From: Geminicoccus harenae
Lineage (GTDB): Bacteria; Pseudomonadota; Alphaproteobacteria; Geminicoccales; Geminicoccaceae
Assembly (NCBI RefSeq): GCF_019800005.1
Contig: NZ_JABGCL010000003.1
Coordinates: 124,001 to 188,000 of the forward strand
Direction: 5' to 3'
Length of the DNA: 64,000 nt
Numbering within the stretch: the first letter of the stretch is position 1; the number at the start of each line of letters is the position of its first letter. The notes under the pieces were generated by a model, which saw only the letters and a program-made list of their open reading frames with translations, was not told the DNA's origin and did no database searches. The translations under genes were made by a program, and so were the position numbers. Of the stretch, positions 8,458 through 17,086 are shown piece by piece.

Positions 8458-8922
8458 GTGTCGAACGCGTCTTCCTCATCCCCGGAGCCCCTGGATGCCG
8501 CGGGCTTCGAAGCCCTGGCACGCGGCAGCGTGCCGCTCGCCGAGACCCTCGGCCTGAAGGTCGACCGGTTCGATCACGACGGTGCGGTGGTGCGCCTGCC
8601 CTGGTCGGCCACCGCCCTGCGCCCGGGCGGCTCGGTGTCGGGCCCGGCCATGATGACGCTGGCCGACATCGCCTTGTGGGGTGCGATCCTGGCCAGGATC
8701 GGCCACGAACCCTTGTGCGTCACCACCGACCTGACCTTCCACTTCCTGGCCAAGCCCCGCCATGCCGATGTGCTGGCGGAAGCCCGCCTGCTCCGGCTCG
8801 GCCGTACGCTGGCGATTGCTGAGGTCAGGCTGATGTCCGAGGGCAGCGACCAGCCGGTGGCGCACGCGGTCGGCACCTATGCGATCCCGCCCAGGCCACG
8901 GGACGATGGCGCGCCGGCTTGA
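8458..8922 (+). CDS. PaaI-type hotdog-fold thioesterase
   Basis: Cytoplasmic hotdog protein of the PaaI/4HBT thioesterase family, likely hydrolysing acyl-CoA thioesters. The family segments are visible: RPGGSVSGPAMMTLADIALW (the helix of the hotdog with the catalytic Asp), TTDLTFHFLAKPRHADVLAE and the closing strand VAHAVGTYAIPPRP. It begins with GTG; no in-frame ATG lies nearby upstream. It is 154 aa, a normal length, 150 bp downstream of the RidA gene and 115 bp upstream of rplM. Confidence 0.85.
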   Translation: MSNASSSSPEPLDAAGFEALARGSVPLAETLGLKVDRFDHDGAVVRLPWSATALRPGGSVSGPAMMTLADIALWGAILARIGHEPLCVTTDLTFHFLAKPRHADVLAEARLLRLGRTLAIAEVRLMSEGSDQPVAHAVGTYAIPPRPRDDGAPA

Positions 8923-9037
8923 CAGGGAGCGGGGGCGGCCGCTAAACGACCGCGCACCGCTGGAGGCATCGGCTCCCGGCGATGAACGTCTTGTGGCTGC
9001 CGTCAGGTAGCGTTGATGGCAGAAGTGAGTTGATCTG

Positions 9038-9505
9038 ATGGGCACCTATTCCGCCAAGCCGGCCGACATCCAGCGCGACTGGCTGTTGATCGACGCCGAA
9101 GGCCTCGTCTTGGGCCGGCTCGCGAGCTACGTGGCCAACCGGCTGCGCGGCAAGCACAAGGCGATGTACACGCCGCACATGGACACGGGTGATCACGTGG
9201 TGATCATCAACGCCGAGAAGGTGGTCCTCACCGGCAACAAGCGGACCCAGAAGGTCTATTATCGCCACACCGGTCACCCGGGCGGCATCCGCGAGGCCCG
9301 TGCCGACAAGATCCTGGACGGTCGCTTCCCCGAGCGGGTCATCCAGAAGGCGGTGGAGCGGATGATCACCCGCAACCCGCTCGGCCGTGACGTGATGCGC
9401 AAGCTCCACGTCTACAAGGGTGCGGAGCATCCGCATCAGGCGCAGCAGCCGACCCAGGTCGACTTCGCCGCGCTGAACACCAAGAACGCCCGCACCGCAG
9501 CCTGA
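9038..9505 (+). CDS. rplM: 50S ribosomal protein L13
   Basis: Large-subunit ribosomal protein, 155 aa. It begins [20 protein letters not shown] and carries [52 protein letters not shown] and MLPR-like [20 protein letters not shown], all diagnostic of L13. It is followed 8 bp later by rpsI, the standard bacterial pair. The 115-bp region upstream likely contains the operon promoter, but no conserved leader structure was recognised. Confidence 0.98.
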   Translation: MGTYSAKPADIQRDWLLIDAEGLVLGRLASYVANRLRGKHKAMYTPHMDTGDHVVIINAEKVVLTGNKRTQKVYYRHTGHPGGIREARADKILDGRFPERVIQKAVERMITRNPLGRDVMRKLHVYKGAEHPHQAQQPTQVDFAALNTKNARTAA

Positions 9506-9513
9506 GCAGATCC

Positions 9514-9999
9514 ATGGCCGAGACCGCCCGTTCCTTTTCCGAACTCGCCCGCCTGCGCCCCGCCAATCCGGTGGAGCCGGTGGCCGCACCCGCACAGCCC
9601 AAGATCGACCCCCAGGGCCGCGCCTATGCCACCGGCCGCCGCAAGGAGTCGGTGGCCCGGGTGTGGGTGAAGCCCGGCACCGGCAAGTTCACGGTCAACG
9701 GCAAGGAGATGCCGGCCTACTTCGCCCGGCCGACCCTGCAGATGATCGTCAACCAGCCGTTCGAGCAGATCCAGGCGGTCGGCCGCTACGACATCGTCGC
9801 GACCGTGGCCGGCGGCGGCCTGTCCGGCCAGGCCGGTGCGGTGCGCCACGGCATCAGCCACGCCCTGGTGGCCTATGACCCGGCGGCCCGCCCGGCGCTG
9901 AAGGTCCGCGGCTTCCTGACCCGCGACTCGCGCATGGTCGAGCGCAAGAAGTACGGCAAGGCCAAGGCCCGCCGCAGCTTCCAGTTCAGCAAGCGCTGA
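9514..9999 (+). CDS. rpsI: 30S ribosomal protein S9
   Basis: Small-subunit ribosomal protein whose C-terminal tail reaches the P-site tRNA. After an N-terminal extension of about 35 residues typical of alphaproteobacteria, the core begins [17 protein letters not shown], followed by [39 protein letters not shown] and the basic tail [20 protein letters not shown] ending QFSKR. Second gene of the rplM-rpsI operon, followed by a strong intrinsic terminator. Confidence 0.98.
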   Translation: MAETARSFSELARLRPANPVEPVAAPAQPKIDPQGRAYATGRRKESVARVWVKPGTGKFTVNGKEMPAYFARPTLQMIVNQPFEQIQAVGRYDIVATVAGGGLSGQAGAVRHGISHALVAYDPAARPALKVRGFLTRDSRMVERKKYGKAKARRSFQFSKR

Positions 10000-10027
10000 G
10001 CCGCAAGTCAGCTTCGAGCTTATTGGG

Positions 10028-10057
10028 AAGGGCCGGGCGGCGACGTCCGGCCCTTTT
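10028..10057 (+). terminator. Intrinsic terminator of rplM-rpsI
   Basis: AAGGGCCGG (10028-10036) pairs perfectly with CCGGCCCTT (10047-10055) around a 10-nt loop and runs into TTTTC, 29 bp after the rpsI stop. Stem and loop are almost identical to the terminator at 15458-15485. Confidence 0.88.
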
Positions 10058-10226
10058 CGCGTCTTCTTCCGGCCATTGGCGCGCGTCGGGTTGCGGCGCG
10101 CCAGATCCCCTGCAACACTGGCGGCCGCCAGAACGAAGCCCTGCAGGATGGTGACATGCCCGAGAGTTGGACGTGGCCGGCTTCTTGCCGCTGCGCAGCG
10201 ATCTTCTGTCGGGGGTACCGTCGCTG

Positions 10227-11051
10227 ATGACCAGGGTCCTGCAGATTTCCGACACCCATGTCGGCTTCGCCAAGCGACACTTCCTGGACAACTGGCGTAA
10301 GGTCCAGGCCTGGGCGGACAGCCAGGACGCCGACCTGCTGATCCATACCGGCGACGTTACCCTGGATGGCGCCGGCGATGCCCGCGACATCCCCTACTGC
10401 GCCGAGCTCCTGCAGGGCCTGGACGTCCCCTGGCAGTCTGTGCCGGGCAACCATGACGTGGGCGACCCGGATTCCCTGGCCCAGCCGGTCAACGACGCAC
10501 GGCTGGCCGCCTGGGGGGAGGGGTTCGGCACCGGCAACTGGATCATGGACCTGGAGGAATGGCGGCTGCTCGGCCTGAACTCCATGCTGATCGGCAGCGG
10601 CCGGAGCGAGGAGGCGGCGCAGCTCGCCTGGCTGAAGGACAGCATGGCCGGTGCCGGCACGCGGCGGATCGGCTGGTTCCTGCACCGGCCCTTGTTCATC
10701 CATGAGCCCGAGGATCCGGACATGGGCTACTGGGCGGCCAAGCCGGAGCCGCGCCAGGCCTATATGGACCTCATCGGTCGGCACGATGTCGGCCTGGTCG
10801 CGTCCGGTCACCTGCACAAGTCGCACGATTTCGAGCTGGACGGGGTACGCTATGTCTGGGCGCCGTCCACCGCCTTCGCGCTGCGCCCGGACCAGCAGCC
10901 GGGGATGCCGGGCGAGAGCCGGCTGGGTGCCGTGGTCTACGAGTTCGCGGGCAGGGAACTGTCCGTCGCCCGTGTCGACGTGCCGGAACTGCAGATGTTC
11001 TGGATCGACGACGTCCTGCACGAAATCTATCCCGGCAGCTCGGTCTCCTGA
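10227..11051 (+). CDS. Calcineurin-like metallophosphoesterase
   Basis: Binuclear-metal phosphoesterase of the calcineurin-like/cyclic-nucleotide phosphodiesterase class. All metal-ligand motifs are visible in order: ISDTHVG (D-x-H), HTGDVTLDG (GD), PGNHDVG (GNHD), a His in FLHRPLF and ASGHLHKS (GHxH). The frame opens at a TTG at 10167, but ATG 10227 (MTRVLQISDTHVG) places the first motif at the usual N-terminal position. It precedes an Ugp-type ABC importer by 36 bp on the same strand, so it may cleave an imported phosphodiester such as a glycerophosphodiester. That link is inference; the enzyme has no signal peptide. Confidence 0.88.
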   Translation: MTRVLQISDTHVGFAKRHFLDNWRKVQAWADSQDADLLIHTGDVTLDGAGDARDIPYCAELLQGLDVPWQSVPGNHDVGDPDSLAQPVNDARLAAWGEGFGTGNWIMDLEEWRLLGLNSMLIGSGRSEEAAQLAWLKDSMAGAGTRRIGWFLHRPLFIHEPEDPDMGYWAAKPEPRQAYMDLIGRHDVGLVASGHLHKSHDFELDGVRYVWAPSTAFALRPDQQPGMPGESRLGAVVYEFAGRELSVARVDVPELQMFWIDDVLHEIYPGSSVS

Positions 11052-11087
11052 CCGTCCTGCGACCCGTCTGACCGGATCGGCCCTTCC

Positions 11088-12293
11088 ATGGCGCAGCTCG
11101 ACCTTCGCGGCATCAGCAAGTCCTTCGGCGACACCGCCGTCCTGCGGGACATCGACCTCTCGATCGCCGATGGCGAGTTCCTGACCCTGGTCGGGCCGTC
11201 GGGCTGCGGCAAGTCGACCCTGATCCGGATCATCGCCGGCCTGGAGCCGCAGACCGCCGGCAGCATCGCGGTGGATGGGGCCCCGATCGACCATCTGCGC
11301 CCGCACGAGCGGCGGGTCGCCATGGTGTTCCAGAGCTATGCGCTCTACCCGCACATGACGGTGTTCCAGAACCTGGCCCTGCCGCTCACCATGGCCCGCC
11401 TGACCATGGCCGAGCGGCTGCCGCTCCTCCGCCTCCTTTCGCCCCGGCGCCGCCGGATCATGGCGGGGATCGGCCAGGAGGTCGGCGCGGTCGCCGAGCA
11501 GTTGCAGATCGACCGGCTGCTCGACCGCCGCCCGGCCCAGCTCTCGGGCGGCCAGCGCCAGCGCGTGGCGCTGGGCCGCGCGATGGTCCGCCATCCCGCC
11601 GTGTTCCTGATGGACGAGCCGCTCTCCAACCTGGACGCCAAGCTGCGCGTGCACATGCGCAGCGAGCTGGCCGACCTCCATGCCCGGCTGCGCGCCACCT
11701 TCGTCTACGTGACCCATGACCAGGTCGAGGCGATGACCATGTCGGACCGGGTCGCGATGATGCATGGCGGCCGGATCATCCAGCTCGGCACGCCCGCCCA
11801 GCTCTATGACCGTCCGGCCAACCTGACGGTGGCACAGTTCATCGGCAGCCCGACCATCAACCTCATCAAGGGCCGGATCGGCAGGGATGATGCGATCGAG
11901 ATCCCGGGCGGCCGGATCGGTCTCGCCACCGGCCTGCCGCCCGGTGCGGAGGTCACGGTCGGGCTCCGGCCGGAGGCGGTGGTGCCGGCGCCGCTGGTCC
12001 CCGCCTTCCAGGATCCCGTGCGCCTGCCGGCCCGGCTGCACCGCCGCGAGAATCTCGGGCCTGAGCAGATCCTCCATTTCGACCTCATGGGTACGGAGAA
12101 GGCCGGCCTGACCTGCCGGGTGATGGGCAGTGAGACGGTCGTGGCGGACGAGCCGGTCGACCTGCTGTTCGAGGCCAGTGCCTGCCATGTCTTCGATTCG
12201 GCGGGCGAGCGGGTCGACCTGCCGGCACCCGTGACATCGAGCCCGCCGCCGGTTCGCCCGGTGGCACCGCTGGCCGGAGGTCCCGGCGCATGA
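11088..12293 (+). CDS. Sugar/glycerol-phosphate-type ABC transporter ATP-binding protein (UgpC/MalK-like)
   Basis: Cytoplasmic ATPase driving the importer encoded downstream. Walker A GPSGCGKST, Q-loop VFQSYALYPH, signature LSGGQRQRVALGRA, Walker B VFLMDEPLSNLDAKLR and switch VTHDQVEAMT are intact, followed by a C-terminal TOBE-type regulatory domain (from about residue 240). Unusual: between Q-loop and signature, the region after ALPLTMARLTMAERLP holds an arginine-rich insert LLSPRRRRIMAG not seen in typical MalK-type proteins. It overlaps the next permease gene by 4 bp (ATGA). Confidence 0.92.
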   Translation: MAQLDLRGISKSFGDTAVLRDIDLSIADGEFLTLVGPSGCGKSTLIRIIAGLEPQTAGSIAVDGAPIDHLRPHERRVAMVFQSYALYPHMTVFQNLALPLTMARLTMAERLPLLRLLSPRRRRIMAGIGQEVGAVAEQLQIDRLLDRRPAQLSGGQRQRVALGRAMVRHPAVFLMDEPLSNLDAKLRVHMRSELADLHARLRATFVYVTHDQVEAMTMSDRVAMMHGGRIIQLGTPAQLYDRPANLTVAQFIGSPTINLIKGRIGRDDAIEIPGGRIGLATGLPPGAEVTVGLRPEAVVPAPLVPAFQDPVRLPARLHRRENLGPEQILHFDLMGTEKAGLTCRVMGSETVVADEPVDLLFEASACHVFDSAGERVDLPAPVTSSPPPVRPVAPLAGGPGA

Positions 12294-13192
12294 GTGCCGC
12301 GGCGCTGCCGTTCCGGCGCCAGCTCCTCTGGCAGAAGCTGACCGGGGCCGGCTTCGCCCTGCCGGCCTTCCTCCTGCTGCTGGCGCTCCATGTCGTCCCG
12401 CTCCTGGTGCTGGCGGGCCTGAGCTTCACCGACTACGAGCTGGGCGTGGTGACGTTCGAGTGGGTGGGGCTGGACAACTACGCCCAGGCCTTCTCCGACG
12501 AGGTGTTCCGCCGCTCGCTGGTCAACACGCTCTATTACGTCGCGATCGTGCTGCCGGGCTCGGTGATCCTCTCGCTGCTAGTGGCGGTCCTGGTCCACCA
12601 GCGCAAGCGCACCCGCTCCTTCTACGAGATCATCTACTTCCTGCCGGTCACCTCGACCCTGATCGCGATGGCGACGGTGTGGCAGTTCCTGCTCCACCCG
12701 AGCCTGGGCGTGATCAACGCCGCCCTGCGCAAGCTGGGCTTCGGCGAGGTGCCGTTCCTGAGCGACCCGGACCTGGCCCTGCCGACGCTCGCCATGATCG
12801 GCATCTGGCAGCTGGTCGGCTTCAACATGATCCTGTTCCTGGCAGGATTGTCCTCGATCCCGCGCGACCTCTACGAGGCCTCCGCGATCGACGGGGTGGG
12901 CAACGGCGTCGACCGGTTCCTCACCATCACCTGGCCGCTGCTGGGCCCGACCACCCTGTTCGTGATCGTCACCACCTCGATCACCGCCTTCAAGGTGTTC
13001 GACACGGTGGCGGTGATGACCAAGGGCGGCCCGCAGGGTGCCACCGAGGTGATCCTCTATGCGATCTACCTCGAAGGCTTCTACTATTTCCGCACCGCCT
13101 ACGCCTCGGTGCTGACCCTGGTCTTCCTGACCTTCGTGGTGATCTTCTCGGTGATCCAGACCTTCGTCCTCGACCGGCGGACCCACTACTGA
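12290..13192 (+). CDS. ABC transporter permease (UgpA/MalF-like)
   Basis: Inner-membrane permease of the carbohydrate uptake 1 type, 300 aa, with six predicted hydrophobic segments (first at GFALPAFLLLLALHVVPLLV). The cytoplasmic EAA loop is seen as LYEASAIDGVGNGVDRFLTI followed by TWPLLGPTT. It overlaps the ATPase gene by 4 bp and the next permease start by 1 bp (TGATG), indicating translational coupling. Its partner is the UgpE-like permease directly downstream. Confidence 0.92.
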   Translation: MSAAALPFRRQLLWQKLTGAGFALPAFLLLLALHVVPLLVLAGLSFTDYELGVVTFEWVGLDNYAQAFSDEVFRRSLVNTLYYVAIVLPGSVILSLLVAVLVHQRKRTRSFYEIIYFLPVTSTLIAMATVWQFLLHPSLGVINAALRKLGFGEVPFLSDPDLALPTLAMIGIWQLVGFNMILFLAGLSSIPRDLYEASAIDGVGNGVDRFLTITWPLLGPTTLFVIVTTSITAFKVFDTVAVMTKGGPQGATEVILYAIYLEGFYYFRTAYASVLTLVFLTFVVIFSVIQTFVLDRRTHY

Positions 13193-14079
13193 TGCAGGCG
13201 ACCCTGTCCACCCGCACCGCACCGGCTGGCGAGGTCTCGCCGGCCGCGGTGATGATCCGCCGGATGAGCGGCCTGTTCTTCGTTCACGCCTTCCTCCTGG
13301 CCGGTGCGGTCTTCATCCTCCTGCCGTTCGTCTGGATGCTGGTCACCTCGATCAAGCCGCCGGAGGAAGTGTTCAGCGCCGAACTGTCCTTCTGGCCCGA
13401 CCGCTTCTATGGGCTCGAGAACTACAGCTTCGCGCTGACCGCCGCCCCGGTGCTGCGCTTCGCTTTGAACGGCGTGATCGTCTGTACCGGGATCCTGGTG
13501 GTCCAGCTCCTGATCGCGATCCCCTGCGCCTACGCGTTGGCCAAGCTCCAGTTCCCGGGCCGCCACCTCCTGTTCGTCCTGGTGCTCCTGGCGCTGTGCA
13601 TCCCGATCCAGGTCCCGGCCCTGCCGATCTACATGGCGCTCGCCTGGCTGGGCCTGCTCAACACCTATTTCTCGATGATGGTCCCGTTCTTCCTGTCGGT
13701 GTTCGGGATCTTCCTGTTCCGCCAGTTCTTCCGCAGCTTCCCGGACGACATCATTCACGCCGCGCGGCTGGACGGGATGAGCGAGTTCGAGATCGTCTGG
13801 CGGATCGTGACGCCCAGCGCCTGGCCGGCGATCGCCGCCTTCTCGGTGTTCTCGATCGTGGCCCACTGGAACGATCTGTACTGGCCGCTCATCGTCATCA
13901 GCGACATCAACCTGGCGCCGCCGCCGCTCGGCATGATGTATTTCGCCGATGCCGAGACCGGCTCCAACTATGGTGCGCTCACCGCCGCCGCGACGGTCCT
14001 GACCGCGCCTTTGGTGGTGACCTTCCTGTTCGCCCGGCGCAGGTTCATCGAGGGGATCACGATGACCGGTGTCAAATAA
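13192..14079 (+). CDS. ABC transporter permease (UgpE/MalG-like)
   Basis: Second membrane subunit of the importer, 295 aa. A long N-terminal hydrophobic segment (residues ~27-48) is followed by SIKPPEEVFS and WPDRFYGLENYSFAL, typical of MalG-type permeases. The EAA loop reads DIIHAARLDGMSEFEIVWRI followed by VTPSAWPAIAA. The protein ends with FARRRFIEGITMTGVK, the usual KGLTxGAVK-type C-terminus. The ATG at 13192 overlaps the stop of the preceding permease; the open frame upstream is a shadow of that gene. Confidence 0.93.
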   Translation: MQATLSTRTAPAGEVSPAAVMIRRMSGLFFVHAFLLAGAVFILLPFVWMLVTSIKPPEEVFSAELSFWPDRFYGLENYSFALTAAPVLRFALNGVIVCTGILVVQLLIAIPCAYALAKLQFPGRHLLFVLVLLALCIPIQVPALPIYMALAWLGLLNTYFSMMVPFFLSVFGIFLFRQFFRSFPDDIIHAARLDGMSEFEIVWRIVTPSAWPAIAAFSVFSIVAHWNDLYWPLIVISDINLAPPPLGMMYFADAETGSNYGALTAAATVLTAPLVVTFLFARRRFIEGITMTGVK

Positions 14080-14132
14080 CGGTCGCTGCCGGGCTTTAAC
14101 CAGCGATCCGCATTGCTCAGGGGGAAGATGGA

Positions 14133-15428
14133 ATGAAGCGACGCACTCTGCTTGCCGGCACCGCGCTCGGCGCCACCACGCTGGGCGCCATGCGGCTGGG
14201 CATGCCGGCCTTGGCCGCCGAGGAGGTGACGCTGGACGTGTTCTACACCCAGCCCTCCTTCTCGCAGTTCCACGAGCCGATCGCTGCCGAGTTCATGAAG
14301 CAGCGCCCGGACATCAAGATCGTCTACCGGGCGCCCGCGGCGGACTATGACGAGGGCCATCAGGTGATGCTGCGCGCCGCCGTCACCAACCAGCTCCCCG
14401 ACGTCTATTATGCCGGCTACCACCTGCTGGCCGAGCTGACCCACACGCTGGAGCGCCGCGGCCAGATCATGGACCTCGGCCCGCTCCTGGAGGCCGAGCC
14501 CGCCGAATGGCGGGAAGCCAACTATGCCCCGGCCATCCTGAGCGTCGGCCAGGTCGACGGCGTGCAGCGCGGCCTGGGCGTCGCGGCCTCCAGCTGCGTC
14601 ATGTACGTCAACGAGGACCTGGTGCGGGCGGCCGGCGGCGACCCGGACAACATGCCGACGACGCTGGACGAGATCATCACGCTCGCCGGGAAGATCAAGG
14701 ACGCCACGCCCGGCGTGTCCGGCATCACCTACAACGTGCATGACTGGCCGGACGACTGGCTCTGGCAGACCCTGATCTTCCAGGCAGGCGGCGAGCTCTA
14801 CGACCCTGCCACGGGCAAGGTCGCCTACGACAACGAGCTCGGCTTGCACGTCCTGGAGGATGCGCGGCGCTTCGTCGCCGAGGGCGGCATGAAGCTGATC
14901 AACTTCAACGAGTCCCGCCAGCAGTTCGTCGCCGGCCAGACCGGCATCCAGTTCGACACGCCGGCCCGCGTCCGCCAGGTCACCGAGCTGATCGGCGACA
15001 AGTTCAAGATGCGGACCGTGGCCTTCCCGGTGAGCAACAAGGAAAACGGCAAGCTGCCGACCGGCGGCAATGCCGCGATCATCACGGCGAAGGATGAGGC
15101 CAAGCAGAAGGCCGCCTGGGAGTTCATCAAGTTCGTGACCGGCCCGCAGGCCCAGACGATCGTGGTCGAGACCACCGGCTACATGCCGACCAACAAGCTC
15201 GCGACCGGGCCAGACTATCTGGGGCCGTTCTACGAGGCCAACCCGAACTTCGCCACCGTCACCAGCCAGATCGACCGCTCGCGCCCGTGGCAGGGCTATC
15301 CGGGCGGCAACTCGGTACGCATCTGGCGCACCCAGCGCGACATCATCGCCAACGTGATGCGCGGCGATGTCGAGCCGAAGGACGGCTTGGCCCAGATCGT
15401 CGAGCAGACCGAAGCGCTGATGAAGTGA
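14133..15428 (+). CDS. Extracellular solute-binding protein (UgpB-like)
   Basis: Periplasmic ligand-binding subunit of the importer encoded at 11088-14079. It starts MKRRTLLAGTALGATTLG, a signal peptide with a Tat-like twin arginine and a likely cleavage after ALA at about residue 28. The mature protein shows solute-binding family 1 features: EPIAAEFMKQRPDIKIVY, QLPDVYYAGYHLL, ASSCVMYVNEDLVRAAGG and AAWEFIKFVTGPQAQ. The downstream position, 53 bp after the last permease, suits a family 1 sugar or glycerol-3-phosphate system; substrate cannot be fixed. A strong terminator follows. Confidence 0.92.
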   Translation: MKRRTLLAGTALGATTLGAMRLGMPALAAEEVTLDVFYTQPSFSQFHEPIAAEFMKQRPDIKIVYRAPAADYDEGHQVMLRAAVTNQLPDVYYAGYHLLAELTHTLERRGQIMDLGPLLEAEPAEWREANYAPAILSVGQVDGVQRGLGVAASSCVMYVNEDLVRAAGGDPDNMPTTLDEIITLAGKIKDATPGVSGITYNVHDWPDDWLWQTLIFQAGGELYDPATGKVAYDNELGLHVLEDARRFVAEGGMKLINFNESRQQFVAGQTGIQFDTPARVRQVTELIGDKFKMRTVAFPVSNKENGKLPTGGNAAIITAKDEAKQKAAWEFIKFVTGPQAQTIVVETTGYMPTNKLATGPDYLGPFYEANPNFATVTSQIDRSRPWQGYPGGNSVRIWRTQRDIIANVMRGDVEPKDGLAQIVEQTEALMK

Positions 15429-15457
15429 GCCGAGCCTCGGCGCAGGCTGGCTGAACG

Positions 15458-15485
15458 AGGGCCGGGCGGCAGCGTCCGGCCCTTT
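15458..15485 (+). terminator. Intrinsic terminator of the ABC importer operon
   Basis: AGGGCCGG (15458-15465) pairs with CCGGCCCT (15476-15483) around a 10-nt loop, followed by TTTC. It lies 29 bp after the binding-protein stop. The stem equals and the loop nearly equals the rpsI terminator at 10028. Confidence 0.85.
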
Positions 15486-15611
15486 CTCGTCGGTGGCCGT
15501 ACCCGGAGCATCCCACGCTCGTGCAGGTGATCTTGATCACTGTCCCGCCCGCACGGCGGCGCGTACCCGTTCAGGTCCGGGCATCTGCCTGGACCGAGCA
15601 GCTCCGGAAGG

Positions 15612-17006
15612 ATGCAGATGGACACGGCCAAGCTCAGGCGGCGCGACGGCAGCGCGCTTTCCCATGATTCGATCGAGACGTTCCGCAACGGCTTCCACGG
15701 CCAGGTGATCCTGCCGGGGGACGCCGGCTACGACGCGGCGCGCCGGATCTGGAACGCCCAGATCGACCGGCGGCCCAGCCTGATCGTACGCTGCGCCGGC
15801 GTGGCCGACATCGTCGCCGCGGTGAACTTCGCCCGTGCCGAGAACGTGCTCCTGGCGGTGCGCAGCGGCGGCCACAACGTCGCCGGCCGGGCCTTGTGCC
15901 ATGGCGGCATGGTCATCGACCTGTCCGGCCTGCGCGGCGTGTTCGTCGACCCTGAGCGCCGTACCGTACGGGTCCAGGCGGGTGCCACCCTGGGCGATGT
16001 CGACCGGGAGACCCATCTGCACGGCCTGGCGGTCCCGACCGGCGTGGTGTCCCGCACCGGCATCGCCGGGCTGACCCTGGGCGGCGGGGTCGGCTGGCTG
16101 GTGCGCCGGTACGGGCTGACCTGCGAGGTCGTCACGGCCGCGGGCGAGGTGGTCACCGCCAGTGCCGAGCAGAACCCCGACCTGTTCTGGGGGCTGCGTG
16201 GTGGCGGCGGCAATTTCGGCATCGTCGCCTCCTTCCTGTTCCAGGCGCACCCGGTCAGGACCGTGCTGGGCGGCCTCCTGATCTACCCGCGCGACCAGGC
16301 GGCGGCCCTGCTCCGCCACTACCGCAGGGTGATGGCCGAGGCGCCGGACGAGCTCACCGCCTATGCCGGCTTCCTGACCACCCCGGACGGGGCTGCGGCG
16401 GTCGGGTTGATCGTCTGCCATTGCGGCGATCCGGCCGAGGGCCAGCGCGCCGTCGCAGCACTGCGCGCCTTCAGCCTGCCGATGGTCGACGCGGTCCAGC
16501 CCATGCCGTTCCCGGCGATGCAGCGCGTGCTCGACGACGCCTTCCCGGACGGCACGCACAACTACTGGAAGTCGACCTTCCTCCAGGCCCTGACCGACGA
16601 GGCGATCGACCTGGTGATCGAGCATGCCGACCGCATGACCTCGCCGATGTCGGCGGTCGTGGTCGGGCTCTATAGCGGAGCTGCCAGCCGGGTGCGGCCG
16701 GACGACACCGCCTTTGCCTTCCGCCACGCCCAGTTCAATGTCGGGCTGATGGCGCAGTGGCGGGATGGCGCCGAAAGCGCCCGGCACATCGCCTGGGCGC
16801 GGCAGGCCTGGGAGGCCCTGCAGCCCTTCTCCAGCGGCGGCTACATGGGCAACTTCGCCAGCGAGGAGGTGCCCGAAGCGGTGCAGCGTGCGTTCGGCAG
16901 CAACCATGCCCGGCTGGCGAGGCTGAAGGCGAAGTACGATCCCGCCAACCTGTTCAGCCTGAACCAGAACATCCTGCCGGCGGCGGACAGCGTGGCGCCG
17001 CTCTGA
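15612..17006 (+). CDS. FAD-binding oxidoreductase, berberine bridge enzyme-like
   Basis: Flavoprotein oxidase/dehydrogenase of the BBE-like VAO superfamily, 464 aa. The FAD domain shows RSGGHNVAGRAL, whose His is the usual covalent 8-alpha-histidyl position, then GVVSRTGIAGLTLGGGVGWL and NPDLFWGLRGGGGNFGIVAS. The C-terminal BBE segment is KYDPANLFSLNQNI. I see no Cys at the position used for a second flavin bond in bicovalent members, so single covalent attachment is inferred. ATGs at 15612 and 15618 are both possible; the second has GGAAGG about 6 nt upstream. A PLP decarboxylase follows 80 bp downstream. Substrate unknown (sugars and aromatic alkaloid-type compounds are known in the family). 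Confidence 0.9.
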   Translation: MQMDTAKLRRRDGSALSHDSIETFRNGFHGQVILPGDAGYDAARRIWNAQIDRRPSLIVRCAGVADIVAAVNFARAENVLLAVRSGGHNVAGRALCHGGMVIDLSGLRGVFVDPERRTVRVQAGATLGDVDRETHLHGLAVPTGVVSRTGIAGLTLGGGVGWLVRRYGLTCEVVTAAGEVVTASAEQNPDLFWGLRGGGGNFGIVASFLFQAHPVRTVLGGLLIYPRDQAAALLRHYRRVMAEAPDELTAYAGFLTTPDGAAAVGLIVCHCGDPAEGQRAVAALRAFSLPMVDAVQPMPFPAMQRVLDDAFPDGTHNYWKSTFLQALTDEAIDLVIEHADRMTSPMSAVVVGLYSGAASRVRPDDTAFAFRHAQFNVGLMAQWRDGAESARHIAWARQAWEALQPFSSGGYMGNFASEEVPEAVQRAFGSNHARLARLKAKYDPANLFSLNQNILPAADSVAPL

Positions 17007-17086
17007 CGCAGGCCGGTGCGGACGGGCTTGCCTCCGCCGATGGCCGGCGCGATGGACCCTGCGACGCATCCGGAGAGCATGGCCCC

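Noticed and set aside
10020..12188. 722-codon minus-strand open frame
   Set aside because: It runs antisense through the phosphoesterase and ATPase genes, has low-complexity Arg/Gln/Asp-rich translation and no domain; a GC-rich shadow.
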